64,000 nt of DNA, taken from contig CALBYK010000248.1 in the NCBI GenBank assembly GCA_937889855.1, positions 1 through 64,000 on the forward strand. The letters are read 5' to 3'. Under the pieces are notes generated by a model, which had not been told where the DNA came from, searched no databases, and was given only the letters and a program-made list of their open reading frames with translations. This document shows, piece after piece, positions 34,477 to 44,083 of this stretch. Positions within the stretch are counted from its first letter, which is position 1. Every line of letters starts with the position of its first letter. Source of the stretch: an uncultured Prevotella sp. Lineage in GTDB: Bacteria > Bacteroidota > Bacteroidia > Bacteroidales > Bacteroidaceae. Position numbers and translations under genes: made by a program.

Positions 34477-34502
34477 CAAAAAAACCTTGGTTTACCTTTC
34501 TT

Positions 34503-35822
34503 TTAGAACGCTTTCTCCACTCTCGTCCTCAATCCTTTTATCTTGCTTGCCGAGGCAGTGCGGATGACGCCACGCTCCAGGCCGTTTCTCACTGCCACAT
34601 AGGCGTAGCGCTCGTATACGTCGATGCGTCCGATGTCGGAGCCTTTCAGCCCGCAGGTCTTGCAGAGAAAACCGAGAATGTCGCCCTTTGATATCTTGTC
34701 CTTCTTGCCCTTGCCTATGTAGAGCGTTACCATGCGCGGCAGAGGAGTCTTGCAGGCGGCAGGCGCGACGGTAAAGTCTTCGGTAGGCTCCTTCACATAT
34801 TCCGGGAGCGACTCCTCCGGACCGAGTATCATGAATGCGCGTCCCGTGGCCTCCCACCGTCCTGTCCTTCCCACACGGTGTATGTACTCGTCCTCGCCTA
34901 CGGGCAGGTTGTAGTGTATGACGTTGTTGACCTCAGGTATGTCGAGACCGCGTGCGGCAAGGTCGGTGCCTACAAGCACGTTCACTGACTGGTTGGCGAA
35001 GCGGTATACGGCCTCCTCGCGCTGGCGCTGGTCGAGCCCGCCGTGCAGGCTGCTTACGGCAAACCCCTCGTCGGCGAGGCATTTGCTGACACGCTCAACA
35101 CCGTCGCGGTAGTTCATGAAGACGATGGACTGCTCGTCACCGAAGCTGTAGAGCATGCGGGTGAGTGTCGTTATCTTGTCCTTTTCGGCTGAGCGGACAG
35201 TGTAGAGCCCGATGCGGTCGGGAGTCTGCTCATCGTCCACGCGGTAGTCGATGCGTTCTGTCCTGCCCATGCGCACGAACGACGGCATCTCCTCGGCGTC
35301 GGTGGCAGAGAGCAGCAGGCGCCGCTTTACGTTTGGCAGGCTTTCCACCGCCTTCTGCATCTCGGCGCGGAACCCCATGCGAAGGCACTTGTCAAACTCG
35401 TCGATGACGAGCCAGCGGACGTCGGCCACCGAGAAGTTGAGCTTGTCGATGTGGTCGTTAAGGCGTCCTGGAGTGCAGAACACGATTTGTGGGCGTGTGC
35501 GCATGATGGTGCGGTGCTCGTCCATGGTAGGACGTCCTCCATAAAGGCATTCGGAGCGCAGGCCGGTGCCCATGCGGCGGAACACGTCGTTCGACTGCAT
35601 GGCAAGTTCTCTGCCTGGCACTATCACCACCGCCTGCACCTCGTCAACGGCAGGGTTTAGCCTGGTGGCGAGAGGAAGCAGGTAGGCGAGGGTCTTGCCG
35701 CTGCCTGTAGGTGCGAGCACCACGACATCCTTGTCGGAGTGGAGCACGGCGTCCATAGTATCTTGCTGCATGGCATTGAGCTCGTCAATGCGTAGCTTTT
35801 GTAGTGTTGTCTCTATATCCAT
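34503..35822 (-). CDS. DbpA-like RNA helicase with DEFD box
   Basis: A 439-residue DEAD-box-type helicase: motif I APTGSGKT, motif Ib TPGRL, motif II DEFD in place of DEAD, motif III SAT, and motif VI HRVGRTGR. The last 75 residues (MVTLYIGKGKKDKISKGDIL onward) form the DbpA/CsdA RNA-binding domain that targets 23S rRNA hairpin 92 in E. coli. A role in large-subunit assembly or RNA remodelling is likely. The gene is alone between infB and dapB, with a -7 element at 35839-35846. Confidence 0.92.
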   Translation of the reverse strand: MDIETTLQKLRIDELNAMQQDTMDAVLHSDKDVVVLAPTGSGKTLAYLLPLATRLNPAVDEVQAVVIVPGRELAMQSNDVFRRMGTGLRSECLYGGRPTMDEHRTIMRTRPQIVFCTPGRLNDHIDKLNFSVADVRWLVIDEFDKCLRMGFRAEMQKAVESLPNVKRRLLLSATDAEEMPSFVRMGRTERIDYRVDDEQTPDRIGLYTVRSAEKDKITTLTRMLYSFGDEQSIVFMNYRDGVERVSKCLADEGFAVSSLHGGLDQRQREEAVYRFANQSVNVLVGTDLAARGLDIPEVNNVIHYNLPVGEDEYIHRVGRTGRWEATGRAFMILGPEESLPEYVKEPTEDFTVAPAACKTPLPRMVTLYIGKGKKDKISKGDILGFLCKTCGLKGSDIGRIDVYERYAYVAVRNGLERGVIRTASASKIKGLRTRVEKAF

Positions 35823-35838
35823 AAAAAATAAGTTTTTG

Positions 35839-35846
35839 CAAAGTTA
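35839..35846 (-). promoter_or_regulatory. Promoter -7 element of the helicase gene
   Basis: TAACTTTG followed by C on the minus strand, 16 bases from the start codon, implying a very short leader. Confidence 0.5.
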
Positions 35847-35903
35847 CAAAATTAGCGACAAATATTTGGACAAAGGTTGCCGCTTATTACATGGGCAAAA
35901 GAT

Positions 35904-35995
35904 TAACGGCAATTACGCGGAGATGTTGTCCGTATAATTGCCGTTAGTCTTGATGTCGTATAATTTTTTATCGCAAGTCAGTGAAATTGCCGTTA
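35904..35995 (-). terminator. infB terminator with a third copy of its arm
   Basis: Inverted repeat TAACGGCAATTA/TAATTGCCGTTA (35904-35915 and 35935-35946) with a 19-base loop. A further copy AATTGCCGTTA lies at 35985-35995, so the left arm can pair with either. Located 58 bases after the infB stop codon. Confidence 0.6.
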
Positions 35996-36003
35996 ATATG
36001 GGC

Positions 36004-38868
36004 TTACAGAGTCTGCTTAACCTCAACCTCTGTGAAGGTCTCGAGCACGTCTCCCACCTGTATGTCGTTGAAGTTGACGAGCGAGATACCGCACTCGAAG
36101 TTGGTAGCTACCTCCTTGACGTCATCCTTGTAGCGTTTGAGCGCGGCAATCTCGGCAGTGTGAACCACGATACCGTCGCGAACGACACGAGCCTTGTCCG
36201 TGCGGTGAACCTTGCCCTCGGTGACGTAACATCCGGCAACAGTGCCAACCTTTGAAATCTTGTAGACCTCACGCACCTCTACCTGGCCTGTCACAACCTC
36301 CTTCTTTACCTTGTCGAGCATACCAATCATGGCAGACTTGACGTCGTCGATGGCGTCGTAGATAACGGAGTAGGTGTTGATCTCCACACCCTCCTGGTCG
36401 GCAAGCTTGCGGGCTGCCGCAGACGGGCGTACCTGGAAGCCGACGATGATGGCGTCCGAGGCGTCGGCAAGCGTCACGTCACTCTCTGAAATCTGGCCGA
36501 CAGCCTTGTGTATGACGTTGACCTTGATCTTCTCTGTGGAGAGCTTGATGAACGAGTCGCTGAGAGCCTCGATAGAACCGTCGGTGTCGCCTTTGACAAT
36601 GATGTTGAGTTCCTTGAACGATCCGAGCGCGATGCGGTGTGAGATGTCGGAGAGGGTGAGGCGCTTCTGTGTGCGCAGACCCTGCTCGCGCTGGAGCTGC
36701 AGACGCTTGTTGGCGATGTCGCGTGCCTCCTGCTCGGTCTCGAGAGTGTGGAACGAGTCGCCGGCGGTAGGAGCGCCGTTAAGTCCGAGGATAATGGCAG
36801 GCTCGGCAGGACCGGCGCTGCTGATGCGCTGGTTGCGCTCGTTGAACATGGCCTTGATGCGTCCCCATGATGTTCCGGCGATGAGATTGTCGCCAACGCG
36901 CAGCGTGCCGTTCGACACGAGAACGGTAGACACGTAGCCGCGGCCTTTGTCGAGCGACGACTCGATGATGGAACCCGTAGCCTTTCGGTTGGGGTTGGCC
37001 TTGAGGTCGAGCATCTCTGCCTCGAGAAGCACCTTCTCGAGAAGCTCGTTGACCCCGATGCCCTTCTTGGCGCTGATCTCCTGGCACTGGTACTTGCCGC
37101 CCCAGTCCTCCACGAGGAGGTTCATCTGGGCGAGTTCCTCGCGGACGCGGTCAGGGTTGGCACCCGGCTTGTCAATCTTGTTTATTGCAAACACCATCGG
37201 CACATTGGCAGCTTGAGCATGTGCGATGGCCTCCTTGGTAGTAGGCATCACGGCGTCGTCGGCTGCGATGATGATGATGGCGATATCCGTCACCTGCGCG
37301 CCACGCGCACGCATGGCGGTGAACGCCTCGTGGCCTGGGGTGTCGAGGAACGTTATTCTGCGGCCGTCCTCAAGCTGCACGTTGTATGCGCCGATGTGCT
37401 GTGTTATGCCGCCAGCCTCGCCGGCGATGACGTTGGTCTTGCGGATGTAGTCGAGCAGCGATGTCTTGCCGTGGTCGACGTGTCCCATTACGGTAACAAT
37501 CGGGGCACGCGGCACGAGGTCGTTCTCGTCGTCCTCAGCCTCGGTGATGGCCTCCTGCACCTCTGCGCTCACGTATTCGGTCTTGAAGCCGAACTCCTCA
37601 GCAACGAGGTTGATGGTCTCGGCGTCGAGGCGCTGGTTGATAGACACCATGATGCCGACGCTCATGAGCGTCCCGATGACCTGGTTGACGCTGACGTTCA
37701 TCATAGTGGCGAGTTCCGACACGGTCACGAACTCCGTGAGCTTCAGCACCTTGCTCTCCTTCTTCTCCTCGCGGCGTTCCTCGTTCATCTTCTCCTGGGC
37801 AGCCTCGCGCTTCTCCTTACGGTACTTGGCGCCCTTCTTTGTCTGGTTCGACTTGTTGGTGAGTCGTGCGAGCGTCTCCTTAACCTGGCGTGCAACGTCC
37901 TCATCGCTCACCTCAGCCTGCTTTTGCTGTCCGCCGCGGTTGCGGTTCTTCTTCTTGTTCTTGCTGCTTGAGCCGGCGTTGCCGTTGTTGTTCTGCTTGC
38001 CGTTGTTGCCGTTTCCGCCCTGCTGGCTTGAAGCCGCATTGATGTCTACGCGCACCTTGTTGATGCGCTCGCGCTTCTTCTTGTCACCGCGCTGCTGCTG
38101 TGACTTCTCCTCGCGCTCCTTGCGTTTTTCCTCCTTCGACTTCTTCTTGGGTCGTGTGCTCTGGTTGAGCGTGGAGAGGTCGATTTTGCCAAGAACGTTC
38201 ACTCTTGGAGTGTTGAGCATTTTCTTCTCGCTCTTGGTAGTGAACAATGTCGTTTCAGACTTTGTCGTCTCAGCCGGCTGCTCTTTGGCAGCTTCGGCGG
38301 TCTTCTGTGTAGCAGGCTGTGTGGCAGCTGCCGTTTTCGACTCTTGTTTCTTTTCTGTTTTGTGCTCTTTGTTGTTCTGAACCACAGGCTTCTGATTTTG
38401 TTTGTTTTCCGTCTTGTCCACTTTCACATCGGCAGCCGCCGGTTTCTGTGGTGTATCTTTCTTGCTGTTGACCGGCTTCTGACTGACGGCAGCAGTCTTG
38501 GCCTGCGACTCCTTATGGGCCTCAGGCTTTGCAGGCTTCAGCTGGGAAGGCTTCTTCCCTATGCTGTCGAGATCAATTTTGCCAAGCGGCTTGTATTGTT
38601 GCTTGGTCGCTGATGGCAGAAGGCTCTCGGCGTTGCCGGTCTTCTCCTTCTTCTCTTTCGGTTTCTTCTGCAAGAGTTTCTCCGCTTGAGACCGCACCTC
38701 CTTGTCCTGCTGGAACGCTCCGGCGAGGGCGGCATACTGCGCGTCGCTCAGCTTGAAGCTTGGTTCTGCCTTCACTTCTCCCAGATCGCTTCTTTTCTCA
38801 AGGAACTCCACTGCCGTCTGGAGTCCGATGTTCAACTCTCGTAATGCTTTGTTTAACCTGATGCTCAT
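36004..38868 (-). CDS. infB: Translation initiation factor IF-2
   Basis: A 954-residue IF-2. Residues 1-50 form an IF2_N-like domain; about 60-370 is low complexity, rich in Lys, Gln, Asn, Thr and Ala; a second IF2_N-like domain lies near 380-430. The G domain follows with G1 [10 protein letters not shown]3 DTPGHEAF and G4 NKID, and then domains II-IV. It delivers fMet-tRNA to the 30S subunit. The order rimP-nusA-infB is the classic conserved operon; the gap from nusA is 226 bases and carries a hairpin. Confidence 0.98.
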   Translation of the reverse strand: MSIRLNKALRELNIGLQTAVEFLEKRSDLGEVKAEPSFKLSDAQYAALAGAFQQDKEVRSQAEKLLQKKPKEKKEKTGNAESLLPSATKQQYKPLGKIDLDSIGKKPSQLKPAKPEAHKESQAKTAAVSQKPVNSKKDTPQKPAAADVKVDKTENKQNQKPVVQNNKEHKTEKKQESKTAAATQPATQKTAEAAKEQPAETTKSETTLFTTKSEKKMLNTPRVNVLGKIDLSTLNQSTRPKKKSKEEKRKEREEKSQQQRGDKKKRERINKVRVDINAASSQQGGNGNNGKQNNNGNAGSSSKNKKKNRNRGGQQKQAEVSDEDVARQVKETLARLTNKSNQTKKGAKYRKEKREAAQEKMNEERREEKKESKVLKLTEFVTVSELATMMNVSVNQVIGTLMSVGIMVSINQRLDAETINLVAEEFGFKTEYVSAEVQEAITEAEDDENDLVPRAPIVTVMGHVDHGKTSLLDYIRKTNVIAGEAGGITQHIGAYNVQLEDGRRITFLDTPGHEAFTAMRARGAQVTDIAIIIIAADDAVMPTTKEAIAHAQAANVPMVFAINKIDKPGANPDRVREELAQMNLLVEDWGGKYQCQEISAKKGIGVNELLEKVLLEAEMLDLKANPNRKATGSIIESSLDKGRGYVSTVLVSNGTLRVGDNLIAGTSWGRIKAMFNERNQRISSAGPAEPAIILGLNGAPTAGDSFHTLETEQEARDIANKRLQLQREQGLRTQKRLTLSDISHRIALGSFKELNIIVKGDTDGSIEALSDSFIKLSTEKIKVNVIHKAVGQISESDVTLADASDAIIVGFQVRPSAAARKLADQEGVEINTYSVIYDAIDDVKSAMIGMLDKVKKEVVTGQVEVREVYKISKVGTVAGCYVTEGKVHRTDKARVVRDGIVVHTAEIAALKRYKDDVKEVATNFECGISLVNFNDIQVGDVLETFTEVEVKQTL

Positions 38869-39041
38869 ATTTTGTCGTTTTAAAAAAGTGAAAGAGTAAA
38901 AGAGTAAAAAAGTAAAACGTCTGCCTACCTCTGCTCCCCGTAGCCTTGCTGTGCAGCCGCAATTGTGGAGCTACTCGCTTTCACGTCTTTCCTTTTTTGC
39001 TTTGTATTTGTTTAAAAAGTTATTACTGTATAGATACTCGC

Positions 39042-39084
39042 TAAGGGAGTCCCGAAAATCCTCGCGGATTCCGAAGCTCCCTTA
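39042..39084 (-). terminator. Hairpin in the nusA-infB gap
   Basis: Outer stem TAAGGGAG/CTCCCTTA (39042-39049 and 39077-39084) with an inner AATCC...GGATT stem, just after the nusA stop at 39095. No T-run, so it may act as an RNA-processing or partial-termination element rather than a strong terminator. Confidence 0.4.
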
Positions 39085-39094
39085 TCGGTTCTTC

Positions 39095-40357
39095 TTAGTT
39101 CTCAAACTCGGCGCGCAGCACCTTCAGCACGTTGTCGACCGTCTCCTCCTCGAGGTCGGCCTTCTCAACGAGCATGTCGCGCGGCGCGTTGAGCACAGCC
39201 TTGGCAGTGTCGAGACCGATGCCCTTGATGGCATCGATAACCCACTGGTCGATTTCGTCGGAGAACTCGTCGAGGTAGATGTCCTCGTCGGCCTCGTCGC
39301 CGTTGACTTCGCGGAACACGTCGATGGTGTACTCGGTGAGCATTGACGCAAGCTTGATGTTCATGCCGCCACGTCCGATGGCGAGACTCACCTCCTCCGG
39401 CTTGAGGTATACCTCAGCCTTCTTGTTCTCCTCGTCGATGTTGATGCTCGATACCTTGGCAGGCGACAGGGCACGCTGGATGAAGAGCTTGGTGTTGGCG
39501 GTGTAGTTGATGACGTCTATATTCTCGTTGCACAGCTCGCGCACGATGCCGTGCACACGGCTGCCTTTCACGCCCACGCAGGCTCCAACGGGGTCGATGC
39601 GGTCGTCGAAGCTCTCTACTGCAATCTTGGCACGCTCGCCCGGCATGCGTGCGATGCGGCGTATGGCGATTACACCCTCGGCAATCTCCGGCACCTCAGC
39701 CTCGAGCAGGCGCTGGAGGAACATCGGGCTTGTGCGTGAGAGGATAATCTTGGGGTTGTTGTTCTCGTTGTCTACGCGCTCGATGACGGCGCGTATTGTC
39801 TCGCCCTTGCGGTACTGGTCGGCAGGAATCTGCTCAGCCTTGGGCAAGATGAGCTCGTTGTTCTCGTCGTCTACCACGAGCACCTCGCGCTTCCACACCT
39901 GGTACACCTCTGCTGCGATGATTTGTCCTACGCGGTCCTTGTATTTGTTGTAGAGCGAGTCGTGCTCAAGCTCGAGAATCTTTGAGGCGAGCGTTTGGCG
40001 GAGGTTGAGGATTGCGCGGCGGCCGAACTTTGCGAAGTCAACGCGCTCGGACACGTCCTCGCCCACCTCATAGTCGGGCTCTATCTTGCGTGCGTCCTTG
40101 AGTGCAATCTGCTTGTTCTCGTCCTCCACCTCTCCGTCGGCCACAACCACGCGGTTGCGGTAGATCTCGAAGTCGCCCTTGTCGGGATTGACGATAACAT
40201 CGAAGTTCTCGTCGCTGCCGAATATCTTAGCCAGAACGTTGCGGAAGCTTTCCTCCAGAACGCTCACGAGAGTGGTGCGGTCGATGTTCTTGGTTTCCTT
40301 GAATTCCTTGAACGAGTCGAACATGCTCACTACATCTTCTTTCTTTGCTGCTGCCAT
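39095..40357 (-). CDS. nusA: Transcription termination/antitermination protein NusA
   Basis: A 420-residue NusA with an N-terminal RNA-polymerase-binding domain (1-125), an S1 domain (about 130-200), and two KH domains (about 205-345) including ARMPGERAKIAV and GRGGMNIKLAS. An acidic C-terminal tail replaces the longer AR domains of proteobacteria. It binds paused polymerase and nascent RNA. It follows rimP by 3 bases. Confidence 0.97.
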   Translation of the reverse strand: MAAAKKEDVVSMFDSFKEFKETKNIDRTTLVSVLEESFRNVLAKIFGSDENFDVIVNPDKGDFEIYRNRVVVADGEVEDENKQIALKDARKIEPDYEVGEDVSERVDFAKFGRRAILNLRQTLASKILELEHDSLYNKYKDRVGQIIAAEVYQVWKREVLVVDDENNELILPKAEQIPADQYRKGETIRAVIERVDNENNNPKIILSRTSPMFLQRLLEAEVPEIAEGVIAIRRIARMPGERAKIAVESFDDRIDPVGACVGVKGSRVHGIVRELCNENIDVINYTANTKLFIQRALSPAKVSSINIDEENKKAEVYLKPEEVSLAIGRGGMNIKLASMLTEYTIDVFREVNGDEADEDIYLDEFSDEIDQWVIDAIKGIGLDTAKAVLNAPRDMLVEKADLEEETVDNVLKVLRAEFEN

Positions 40358-40360
40358 AGC

Positions 40361-40834
40361 TTATTTGAAATTTATTAAGTATTTTGTATATTTCACGTTG
40401 TTCATTTTGAAAGGCTTGTCCACCTCGACTAGTTGCGGGCGCTTCTTGCCTTCCACCTTCTGTTTCTCCTGCACCGTGACAGTGAAGTCGTTGTCGTTGT
40501 CGTCCACACTCTTGAGAATGCCTTTGTATTTCTTGCCGTCGGCGTCGAGCACCTCTACTTCCTTGCCCACGAAGCAGTGATACTGCTGCGGCACCTTGAA
40601 AGGCTGTCCAAGTCCGGCGGAACCTACCTCCAGCTCATAGTCCTCCTCGTCGCGGCTGAGGTGGTCCTCGATGTAACGGCTCAGCTCCACGCAGTCCTCA
40701 ATCCACACGCCGTCGGCGTGGTCAATCTCCACCACGATGCGGTCGTCGGGGCTGACTTCTATGTCGACAAGGAAGTACTCCTTGCCGTCAAGCCACTCTT
40801 CTACAATACTTCTTACGGTGTTTTTGTCTATCAT
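40361..40834 (-). CDS. rimP: Ribosome maturation factor RimP
   Basis: A 157-residue RimP with the N-terminal alpha/beta domain (VSPDDRIVVEIDHADGV, then YELEVGSAGLGQPF) and the C-terminal SH3-like domain (YKGILKSVDDND). It assists 30S assembly. It is the first gene of rimP-nusA-infB; its leader contains a terminator-like hairpin (40857-40885). Confidence 0.95.
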   Translation of the reverse strand: MIDKNTVRSIVEEWLDGKEYFLVDIEVSPDDRIVVEIDHADGVWIEDCVELSRYIEDHLSRDEEDYELEVGSAGLGQPFKVPQQYHCFVGKEVEVLDADGKKYKGILKSVDDNDNDFTVTVQEKQKVEGKKRPQLVEVDKPFKMNNVKYTKYLINFK

Positions 40835-40856
40835 ATATATATATTAGAGAATAAAA

Positions 40857-40885
40857 AATGAGGAGCTCTCTCGGAGCCCCTCATT
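40857..40885 (-). promoter_or_regulatory. Attenuator-like hairpin plus T-run in the rimP leader
   Basis: Minus-strand text forms the stem AATGAGGGGCTC/GAGCTCCTCATT with one mismatch and a short loop, directly followed by TTTTTTA. It lies between the predicted transcription start (about 40891) and the rimP ATG at 40834, so transcripts would meet a complete intrinsic terminator before the first gene. It could instead end transcription from further upstream. Confidence 0.6.
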
Positions 40886-40898
40886 CCACTGAACGATG

Positions 40899-40930
40899 CA
40901 AAATTACTAATTTTCTGCAACGTGGACAAA
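40899..40930 (-). promoter_or_regulatory. Promoter of rimP-nusA-infB
   Basis: TTTG (complement of 40927-40930), 20-base spacer, TAATTTTG (complement of 40899-40906). This is one of the best consensus matches in the window. Confidence 0.7.
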
Positions 40931-41244
40931 TATTTACTGCATTTTTCTGCATCATACCGCTGTATTTAGGCTATGTGAGGTTGTGTCAATACAATATATC
41001 AAGCAAACTCGATATTATGCTATGGCATAACACCACCCCCATTAAACCTTATTTTTCCCAGTTGTTGGCGATTTCTTCCTGAATTTTTGGAATAGGCACA
41101 TGGCGAGGAGTGCATACCAATAAAAGTCGGCACCTTTTGTGTCGCTTTGTAAGTCCATCGCAGGCGTCCATCCCCTCTTTATCCAAAGAAATGTGAAACG
41201 TACTAATAGGATTGTAATTATGCAGAACCAAATGACAGAAGTAA

Positions 41245-42231
41245 TTAATGCTTGTTATGCCAATAGTTGAAGCTATACAAAGCAGTGGCGAGTCCATTCT
41301 TTATGTGCATCTTTTGACTGTCGGTCAATTCGTCTGAATTGTCTATGGCTTCAGCATATTTGTTAATCAGCATAATAACCGTGTCGTAGTCATTTGCCGT
41401 ATCTTGGAATATCTCTTTGAAGAGTTCCATGACTTTGTCGGGCAGTGGGTCCGCTGTGCTAAAATACGCTGTCTCGCCAGTTGTTCCAATCATGTCGGAG
41501 AGTTCTTCCATTTCCTTAGACTCCATGGCAGCGTTCACGGCATAATCTTTAGATTCTATTTTGTATGCATGTTGGGTCGTTATATTGCCTTCAAATGACG
41601 CAAGCACAACATTGTGGAGTTTTCCTATATTCAGCTGCTCCTGTGACAAGTTTACAGACTTCAACAATTTCGCATCAAGATTGATTTGTTTTCGTGCAGT
41701 AGAGTCTTTAACCGTGATATTGCCAAAATCAACGACATTTAAATCTTGTGCCAACGCTGCGTACAGCATTGTTTTTGCTTCGCCCATATCGATGTCTGTG
41801 CGCTTGTCGCCATTGCCGAGGTCGGCATTGACTTTGTCTCCTTTCATGACTGGTTCTGAGTTCTCATAGTAGTATGCTCTGAACGATCTGTATCCGCCAT
41901 AGATTGCACCGCCAAGAAGAGTGCATACGGCTGTGATTCTTTTATCATGGTATTTTTCCTTTCCTATGTCGTATCCTTTCTTTCCGCCTCTATATGCTCC
42001 ATATATATCTTCAATGATTATATTTGTAGCGCGAGCGCTGACCCTTGTGTTTGGCGTCTCTTCCAATACTCTTCTGTTGAATGTTGCCAAGTCGTTTAAC
42101 AACGCGGATTGTCCTGTCGAAAATCTTTGTCCACTGTTATCTTCCACATCGCTATTGCATGATGCTGTGACGAACAGCACAATTGCGATGAAACTAAGCG
42201 TTAAAAGCTTTGCTAAATTCTCTTTTTTCAT
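41245..42231 (-). CDS. Hypothetical lipoprotein (island B)
   Basis: A 328-residue protein with a lipoprotein signal ending VTASC (Cys25). The N-terminal part contains a Gly/aromatic-rich hydrophobic segment (VCTLLGGAIYGGYRSFRAYYY) near residue 105; the remainder is polar and helical. No family is recognised. It is divergent from the TPR/HTH regulator gene, matching the lipoprotein/regulator arrangement of island A. The promoter -7 element at 42268-42275 points to it. Codon use is more AT-rich than in the flanking housekeeping genes. Confidence 0.7.
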   Translation of the reverse strand: MKKENLAKLLTLSFIAIVLFVTASCNSDVEDNSGQRFSTGQSALLNDLATFNRRVLEETPNTRVSARATNIIIEDIYGAYRGGKKGYDIGKEKYHDKRITAVCTLLGGAIYGGYRSFRAYYYENSEPVMKGDKVNADLGNGDKRTDIDMGEAKTMLYAALAQDLNVVDFGNITVKDSTARKQINLDAKLLKSVNLSQEQLNIGKLHNVVLASFEGNITTQHAYKIESKDYAVNAAMESKEMEELSDMIGTTGETAYFSTADPLPDKVMELFKEIFQDTANDYDTVIMLINKYAEAIDNSDELTDSQKMHIKNGLATALYSFNYWHNKH

Positions 42232-42267
42232 AAGTTTTGTTTTTTGTGATTATTGATTTTGATGCCG

Positions 42268-42275
42268 CAAAATTA
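42268..42275 (-). promoter_or_regulatory. Promoter -7 element of the island B lipoprotein gene
   Basis: TAATTTTG on the minus strand, 36 bases ahead of the start codon. A TTTG lies only 16 bases upstream of it, shorter than usual spacing. Confidence 0.4.
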
Positions 42276-42511
42276 GTGTTTTGCAATGGAACAAAATAAA
42301 TTCTGCCGTTCCAATAAGTTTCATGTCTAAAATAATGTTTTGTTAGTTTTATAATATGCTGATAATAAATGAGATAAATAAGAATTGCATTTCTTTAAAT
42401 ATGAAGCACAATAATCGTTGTATGGAACAAATGGAACAAAAAAGAGGCTGTAAATTTTGATATGTTTGATTTTTTATAGACCTTTGCATGCAGAAATAGA
42501 CACATGTGTAA

Positions 42512-44083
42512 ATGAAATCAATTGGTTATATCTTCATATTTTTTATCTGTATATTATATTCATGCACTGATGGAAAATTGATGTCTAAATTTAAGGAAAT
42601 AGAGAGTGTAGGAGCGGATAAGCCAACGCTTGCATTGCGTATGCTTGATTCACTTGACATTGACGTGAGGGGCAGTGATGAATATATACGCATGAGGTAT
42701 GAACTGCTTTCTATACATATGAATATAAAGCAGCATGTCTTTCCTGGTTCCAGCATAAGAACAAGCAATCTTGTAGCTTATTTCGATAGAAGTGGCACGA
42801 ACCGCGACCAGCAGGAAGCCTGCTATTGCGCTGGAATGACTCTTGCCAACATGGGAGATTCTTTCCATGCAATAAGCTATTTGCAGAAATCAGAAAGAAT
42901 AGCGTTCAATAAAGACAGGCTCGATTCTGTCTTGCTGCGCGACACTTATTCCGCACTGTATACACAGTATAGGCGTATAAGTGATTATCCTAAGGCGTTT
43001 GTTGCAGCAAAAGAAGAGATGAATATTTCAAGAAGTATGGGAGATGTGACAAGCGCGGTGGCCTTTCGTCTTGGTGAAGCCTACCTTTCCATAGACAGTG
43101 TGCGGCAAGCCAGCAAATGTTTTGATAAAGCTCTGGAAAGCATACGTTTCCCACACACTCACGACGCCCAGAACTTGCTGTATGGCTTGTTGGAGAAATT
43201 TTCCGTCCTCGGACAGACAGCAAATGCAGATAGATGCCATTCCTTGCTAAATGCAAACGACAGCATAACGCTTTCGCCTGTCTGCGGTAATGCATTGGGG
43301 GCATATTTTCGTATGAAGGGCAATACAAGTCAGGCTGTATGCTATTATAGGACAGCGTATGCTCAGGACAAAGACGAGTGTGCCGCTTATGATGCCGCTG
43401 TCGCGCTGTTCGACATTTATAGCAAAGATGGTAATATGATGGCTGCTAATGATTGCGCAAGGAAAATTATCTGCATGACCAGACATTCAAAGTCAATAAA
43501 GAACATGTTGATTGCAGATTGCCAATATGGAGAGAGTGAGGATAGCAGCACATTGCATAGTGTAGAAAGATGGAAAGATTTGTACCGTAACATGTTTTGG
43601 ACAATTCTGTTTATGGCAACAATCATTGTCATGATTGTCTACATCATAAACATGAAGCACAAGAATGATGCCCTTAAGAAAATGTTAGGTTATGCCAATG
43701 AATTGAAGGATGCGCAGCAGAACATCAAGAACAAGGCCAGGCAAAGCCAGTCGCTCATACAGATGCTTCATAAGACGGAGCTTGAGAGTAAAGCCGAGGA
43801 GATTGTGCAGTCTGTGAAGGATGCCGCTTCGGGAAAGCGCAAACTTACAGAGGATGAGTGGAGACAGTTGTACAAGGCTGTTGACGACTTGCATCCGCAT
43901 TTCAGGGAGTTGCTTACCGAGCATATAGGCAATTTCTCCGAGTTGCAGATGCAGGTGTGTTATCTTATGCGAGTGGGGTTGAGTAATCCACAAATCAAGA
44001 ACGTTACCGATGTGCCGCGTACAACAATATGGCGGTGGACAAACACGTATAAATGGATTTATGACAAGAACATTGATGGATAA
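42512..44083 (+). CDS. Membrane-tethered TPR/coiled-coil/HTH regulator (island B, intact)
   Basis: A 523-residue protein with an unusual layout. A lipoprotein-type signal ends CILYSC (Cys18), TPR-like helical repeats span about 30-345, one membrane helix lies at 361-380 (MFWTILFMATIIVMIVYIIN), a coiled coil covers about 383-435 and a helix-turn-helix lies at 475-512 (NPQIKNVTDVPRTTIWRW). This predicts periplasmic sensing repeats and a cytoplasmic DNA-binding end, that is, a one-component transmembrane regulator. Similar uncharacterised Bacteroidota proteins exist (possibly DUF6377). It is divergent from a lipoprotein gene and overlaps the next gene by 8 bases. Its paralogue at 26895 is broken. 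Confidence 0.75.
   Translation: MKSIGYIFIFFICILYSCTDGKLMSKFKEIESVGADKPTLALRMLDSLDIDVRGSDEYIRMRYELLSIHMNIKQHVFPGSSIRTSNLVAYFDRSGTNRDQQEACYCAGMTLANMGDSFHAISYLQKSERIAFNKDRLDSVLLRDTYSALYTQYRRISDYPKAFVAAKEEMNISRSMGDVTSAVAFRLGEAYLSIDSVRQASKCFDKALESIRFPHTHDAQNLLYGLLEKFSVLGQTANADRCHSLLNANDSITLSPVCGNALGAYFRMKGNTSQAVCYYRTAYAQDKDECAAYDAAVALFDIYSKDGNMMAANDCARKIICMTRHSKSIKNMLIADCQYGESEDSSTLHSVERWKDLYRNMFWTILFMATIIVMIVYIINMKHKNDALKKMLGYANELKDAQQNIKNKARQSQSLIQMLHKTELESKAEEIVQSVKDAASGKRKLTEDEWRQLYKAVDDLHPHFRELLTEHIGNFSELQMQVCYLMRVGLSNPQIKNVTDVPRTTIWRWTNTYKWIYDKNIDG

Larger units (their letters stand above)
40835..41244. other. Intergenic region between rimP and island B
   Basis: This stretch of 410 bases holds the rimP leader hairpin and promoter (40857-40930) and then AT-rich sequence. 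A minus-strand frame of 82 codons (41049-41297) overlaps the tail of the lipoprotein gene; I see no family and regard it as unproven. Nothing else is recognised. Confidence 0.5.

Noticed and set aside
44010..44075. Upstream start for the 297-residue membrane protein
   Set aside because: It would overlap the regulator's HTH coding sequence by 74 bases; the ATG overlapping the stop codon is the usual coupled arrangement.
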